The notes under the pieces are model-generated. The model was not told where the DNA came from. It saw only the letters and a list, made by a program, of their open reading frames with translations, and did not search any database. Position numbers and translations under genes: made by a program. 64,000 bases of DNA from Ceratobasidium sp. AG-K (taxonomy: Eukaryota > Basidiomycota > Agaricomycetes > Cantharellales > Ceratobasidiaceae). The stretch spans positions 3,100,001 through 3,164,000 of the forward strand of contig JAWNGF010000002.1 in NCBI GenBank assembly GCA_037039685.1, written 5' to 3'. This document shows, one piece after another, positions 60,001 to 64,000 of the stretch (positions are counted from its first letter, which is position 1; the number at the start of each line of letters is the position of its first letter).

Positions 60001-62014
60001 GATCGCCCTGCTCGGAGACAACGGCGTCAGTGTAAGAGTGAGCAGGGTCCAGCGAGAGTTGAATGGGCATGTGGTCGCGCTGGGGCGGATGCGCTCATTC
60101 GAGGGGGACGATGAAGATGGGTCGAATAACGCTACTCTCAAGGACTTCAAGTACCTTGAGAAGGTCGAGAATGGAGGGCGTACTCGTAAGTGGCGACATG
60201 GGCGGTTAGGAGAGGTGCATCGACAGGAAAGAAAGAGCTAGTGAGCATTTTCCTACCAGGCGCCTTGACTCCGCATTACTCGTAGGAACGACCACTGGTA
60301 GCTGCTCAAGATGTTTCGCTTGCTGCACCAAGGATCCCCTGCCTGGGTGTGAATCAGCATCGACGCGCCACGAGACACCAACACAACACCACCTGCTCGA
60401 CAGGCCGCGGCGCCGTACGTCGAAGCAGCGCGGGACACTGAGCTTCTGCGGTGTAGCGGGGCATGCCCCTGACGAGCAGAAACTCGTGGGACGGGAGAGC
60501 TAACGACGGCTTCGCGCAGACCCGGACGAAAGCTGCCGATAGTACCCAAAGACCTGGTGCCTACACTTAAGGACTAGCCTTCCCAGTGGGGCTGCCGACA
60601 CACTACATTGATCTGGATGCCTGGTTGAAGGAAGAGGGGGAAGAGTATAGTTGGGGATGTTATTGAACACAACACACACCTACCTATGTTGATCATGATC
60701 AACCAGGCGCCCATTACCCCTGGGTGAAATGCTCATGGAACGCGCACTCGGAGTCGAGTCGAATTCGCAACGAGCGTCATATGCGAATCACAGGCGCATG
60801 TTTGGTGGCTCACAAAGAAGATAGAGAAGTCTGTGCCATGACAAAAGGGAGATGCTGCACCCCAAGCATCCTGCGAAGCAAATTGCCTCACCACTTGCCA
60901 CATTACCGCTGGTTGGGAACCACTCGTAAGACCCCAGTAGAATCAAGATAGAACCTGGTCGAAGATTTCCTTACATGGAGCATTGAGCGGCCATGTTGAT
61001 ACCGGAAATCAGCGGCAGGGCTAAAGAAGGAGCGCATATATAGAATAGAGCCTCACCGACCTAGATGCTGATATGGACACCACGTTGCTTCAAAAACAGG
61101 CGTTGAAGACGAACCGATTTTAGTCGGCGCGAGAAAGACGCAAACCGGAGTGGCCAATAAAAACGTTTTACCTATTTCGGCGAATGCAACCGGCGGAGGA
61201 GACGATTCGTTAAAGAAAAAAAGAGTAAGAGATATATATACATATGATTTACATCAAGACAAACGGGCCGATTCTTGGGACGGTTGATTCCGGCCATCGC
61301 GAACAAATTTTCAGCCCAGTGCTCAATGATAACTGAAAATATTCTTGAAGCTCCTACAACCTTCAATGTGTGAAGTGTGCGAGTCCAAGGACGAGGAACA
61401 CGCCTCCTGAGTTAGGCATAACAAATTATTTCAAGCGACGAGCTGGTAGAGTGAAAAGGCCACCTCGAGGCGACCCTGAGCCTTGGAGGCTTCAGGAGGG
61501 TACGACCATCATGGCACGACGCTCGTTCCTGATGGAGCCTCGTTAACGTTGAGGTCGACGATCGTCTGATCGGGCTGGAAAGAGTGGACAATCGGGCGAG
61601 TTGGCTCCGATTGATAAGATAGCTACACGCTGGCACGCCAATCCCATATCCATTGCCTTATGGGAAGGAGCGAGATGAGGCGAAATGTGGCAGTGAACAT
61701 CGGATGATATTGTAGTAATGAGGCCGAAAAACATGTGGATGAAAGGCTAGTGCAGCGACAGCGGGCGAATGCATGATCATTAGCTATTTTAACATAGTCC
61801 GGCCTATACTATTGAATGGCTCATACGTCGCCGAGAATAAGAGCTCCTCACTTTTGTAGCTGGTTGGTTGCAAGCAATGCGATTGGGCGAGATGGGACCG
61901 AGGTAAACAACATCACGTGACACAGTCCATTAAACGCGTCTCAATACTCTCAACCATCATCACTAAGTGATTGGCTTCAAATCCGACACATTACTACCAC
62001 CTCCCCTCTATGAG

Positions 62015-63760
62015 ATGCCTTCGAAACGTACATTTGCGGAGTACATGACTCCGGAAGGCACGCCAGAGTCTTCCCGGGGATGTACTAGTTCGACCATTCA
62101 CACAAGCCCATTGGCGCCAACCCCAAAGCGACAATGCCACGACGCTCGGGCAACCAATGCGAAGCCGGGTCACTCTCCTGATAATCTGTTTGGCACAGTT
62201 CCCAAGAAGCCTGTCGTAGAGTTGCCTCGCCCAGCCCGAACCAGTGCTGAGGTTAGGATTCAACTTGTTGGCCACCAAGTATGTACCCTTTAATCTATTC
62301 AGAGATTGCTTATTTTAAACTTGTGTAAACCTGTCTCGTATAGGCCTTTCGTCGGGTACACATTCCTTCCAATTACACGTTCATTCACCTGCACCATCTC
62401 CTGCTTTTCCTGTTTGGATGGAGTGGGGTTCACGCCCATAGGTTCTCCGTGCAAAACAATATTGTTATGCACGAACTCAAGCCGGGGACATGTACGTTCA
62501 GGAAACCTTTTCATTGACGTTTCCCCGCCACGCCCACCGCCCAGCAAGCGCGAAATCCGTGAAGCCCGACGACTCGCACGAGCACTGGCCAAGTCAAACA
62601 TGAGAGAGAACCCAAGTGACGACAGTGATACGGATTGGGAGGGCCCAGGCGCTTGGAGGCCACTCGTACTTGACCAGCACTCGGTCCGTCAGAGATCTGA
62701 AGAAGCGTTGACCATTGGAGAGGTGTTTGGGGCCCATGTTTGCAGGCAAGGAAGGGCCATTGTATACGTAGGTTTTTTGAACGTTCTTGCCTACTTCATC
62801 TGATGTCATTTCTACAATACAGGAGTACGATCCCAACCACTCGCAGGGATTCAAAGTCCACATTACACTCATTGGCCTTGTACAACATGATGAACCAGAC
62901 CAACTGTCGAGTCCCCCAGCATGGCCTGCATTACCCCCGCTCCCTCCTTCCTCTCCCATACGTTCAATTGCATCGTCGCCGTATACTCCCCGCAACCGCC
63001 AACTCTCCCTAGGCATCGACTCCTCATCACCAGTTCGCCCAACTCACTCACAATCCCTTCCCTTGCTCACTCTCGACGACGACGATGACAAAGACCTGCC
63101 TCAACGGCCCTCTCTCGATGCAGACCGCACCAACAATCCTTGGCTTGTGGTGGGGCACGGACTTTCACCCCCTGAGCGTGAATTGGCCGTTACGCTTGAA
63201 GAAGGCATATTGGAGGATGGTCCTTCCTTCCCACCTACCACTAGTCAACGCGGCAAAGGAGGCAAAAAGCCGGCGGGGCTGAGCTTACGAACCAAATGCG
63301 TAGAGCTCGACGCCGATCTCTTCAACGACGGTCCAGATGGTGAGGAAGGTACCTGCTTTGCACGATGGCTATCGGGGGAATTGGTTGTAGAGCGAGAGGG
63401 AGAAACTGTAAGTCGGTTTCGCTTACACACCGATTTCATGCTAAACACTTTGGTTGGTAGTTATTTGTCAGAGATAGGACACGGGTTTTGGCACGCATCC
63501 GCGAGAGTGAACGTGCCAAGAGCGCAGGTTGGGATAGCGATGAGGAAGATGTAGAGGATTTTGAAGTGCAAAGCCCAGTTTCCGTCGAAGTCTTAGCACC
63601 AATGCTAGAGCCGCTTGAGGGGCTCCCATTTGAAGAGTGCGATCAGGACGATGAAGCCGAACACGAACCCTGCGACGATGACGAAGAAGAAGGATCAGAG
63701 GAGGCAGGCGCCTGGGAAGGGGGGGAACAGGAGGATGAAGATGGAGAGCGGGAGGAGTGA
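62015..63760 (+). CDS. Plasmid pRiA4b Orf3-like domain protein
   Basis: Starts MPSKRTFAEYMTPEGTPESS (an in-frame ATG also lies upstream at 61967) and has a disordered, Pro/Ser-rich N-terminus with a basic PKRQ patch. A GT-AG intron (from 62280) precedes AFRRVHIPSNYTFIHLHHLL and LFGWSGVHAHRF, the RxxxVPxxxTLxxLHxxIxxxFGWxxxHxHxF pattern of the pRiA4b Orf3 family. The second part of the domain reads IVY|EYDPNHSQGFKVHITLIGL across another intron. Between the two, the frame changes at a GGGG run (62484-62487), then continues with SPPRPPPSKREIREARRLAR. The C-terminus is acidic (EECDQDDEAEHEPCDDDEEE). The domain's biochemical role is unknown; it is common in basidiomycetes and often linked to mobile DNA. 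Confidence 0.75.
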
Positions 63761-64000
63761 CGGTTTGTAGGTCCTCAATTGCGTACTTGTTTGGTTCATG
63801 TGCTCACTCTAGCCAACAGAGTTTGCTTGAGTATCATAACATTATTGAGCGTTGCAATCTTGATATTTGATGTAACATAGGGTTTGGTGTGTCTTTGAAT
63901 GTTTATATCACTTAGTTCAGAAATCCGTGAAAATGATTGTTGTAGAACTACCCTGAAGCCGGACGTGATCACAGGTAACACAGTTAGTCAACAAGAAATT
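63761..64000. other. 3' flank of the Orf3-like gene
   Basis: AT-richer sequence to the end of the window. No gene is recognised. Confidence 0.5.

Larger units (their letters stand above)
53693..61966. other. Gene-poor, degenerate repeat DNA
   Basis: More than 8 kb without an intact gene. Open frames are short on both strands and Arg/Ser-rich. Recognisable fragments are the LINE C-terminal relic (56476-56810) and a dispersed repeat copy (56872-57090). A minus-strand frame 58639-58298 is longer (113 codons) but matches nothing known to me. GC content is not lowered, so the decay does not look like strong C-to-T repeat-induced mutation. It may be a graveyard of old non-LTR elements. Confidence 0.5.

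Noticed and set aside
53693..61966. RIP-mutated (C-to-T) retrotransposon block
   Set aside because: Base composition is not AT-shifted and TA-rich signatures are not evident, so ordinary decay is a better description.

Overview
The window looks like nuclear DNA of an agaricomycete fungus. Many genes are split by 45-60 bp introns with clean splice sites. The gene content is also basidiomycete in style: a STE3-type pheromone receptor, a TPR-CHAT protease, Tnp2/CACTA transposons, pRiA4b Orf3-like and jacalin/MACPF proteins. Rhizoctonia or a related Ceratobasidiaceae genus is my best guess, but this is inference from family content only.

Layout. 1.5-2.75 kb (-): STE3-like receptor. 3.3-5.2 kb (+) and 11.1-12.9 kb (+): two paralogous UDP-glycosyltransferases. 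Between them on the minus strand (6.05-8.65 kb) lies a cyanovirin-like lectin domain fused to a DUF2235/Tle1-like phospholipase domain. A 156-bp-period repeat carrying CACGTG boxes precedes the second glycosyltransferase. 13.4-14.8 kb (-) and 17.6-19.1 kb (+): a divergent pair of secreted intradiol-dioxygenase-like genes. 19.26-20.34 kb: a short terminal-inverted-repeat element carrying a small spliced gene. 22.5-27.9 kb (+): a TPR-CHAT protease with about 25 repeats of 45 residues and an intact His/Cys pair. 29.8-30.5 kb: hAT transposase relic. 30.9-33.7 kb (-): calcineurin A, with one apparent 1-nt frameshift. 36.5-38.8 kb (-): MACPF-like plus two jacalin domains. 38.8-40.2 kb (-): F-box/LRR-like remnant. 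40.8-43.8 kb (-): cytosolic-type Xaa-Pro aminopeptidase. 47.09-53.69 kb: a complete CACTA transposon with a TTA target duplication, a Tnp2 transposase (one in-frame stop) and a second divergent gene. 53.7-61.9 kb: gene-poor, degenerate repeat DNA with a LINE relic. 62.0-63.8 kb (+): pRiA4b Orf3-like gene.

How the parts relate. Calcineurin and the aminopeptidase are conserved housekeeping genes. The rest is accessory: local duplications (glycosyltransferases, dioxygenases), two lectin-effector fusions (CVNH-phospholipase and MACPF-jacalin) and a CHAT protease, the sort of content seen in fungal antagonism or self/non-self repertoires. There is no sequence evidence that these form one pathway; proximity is the only link.
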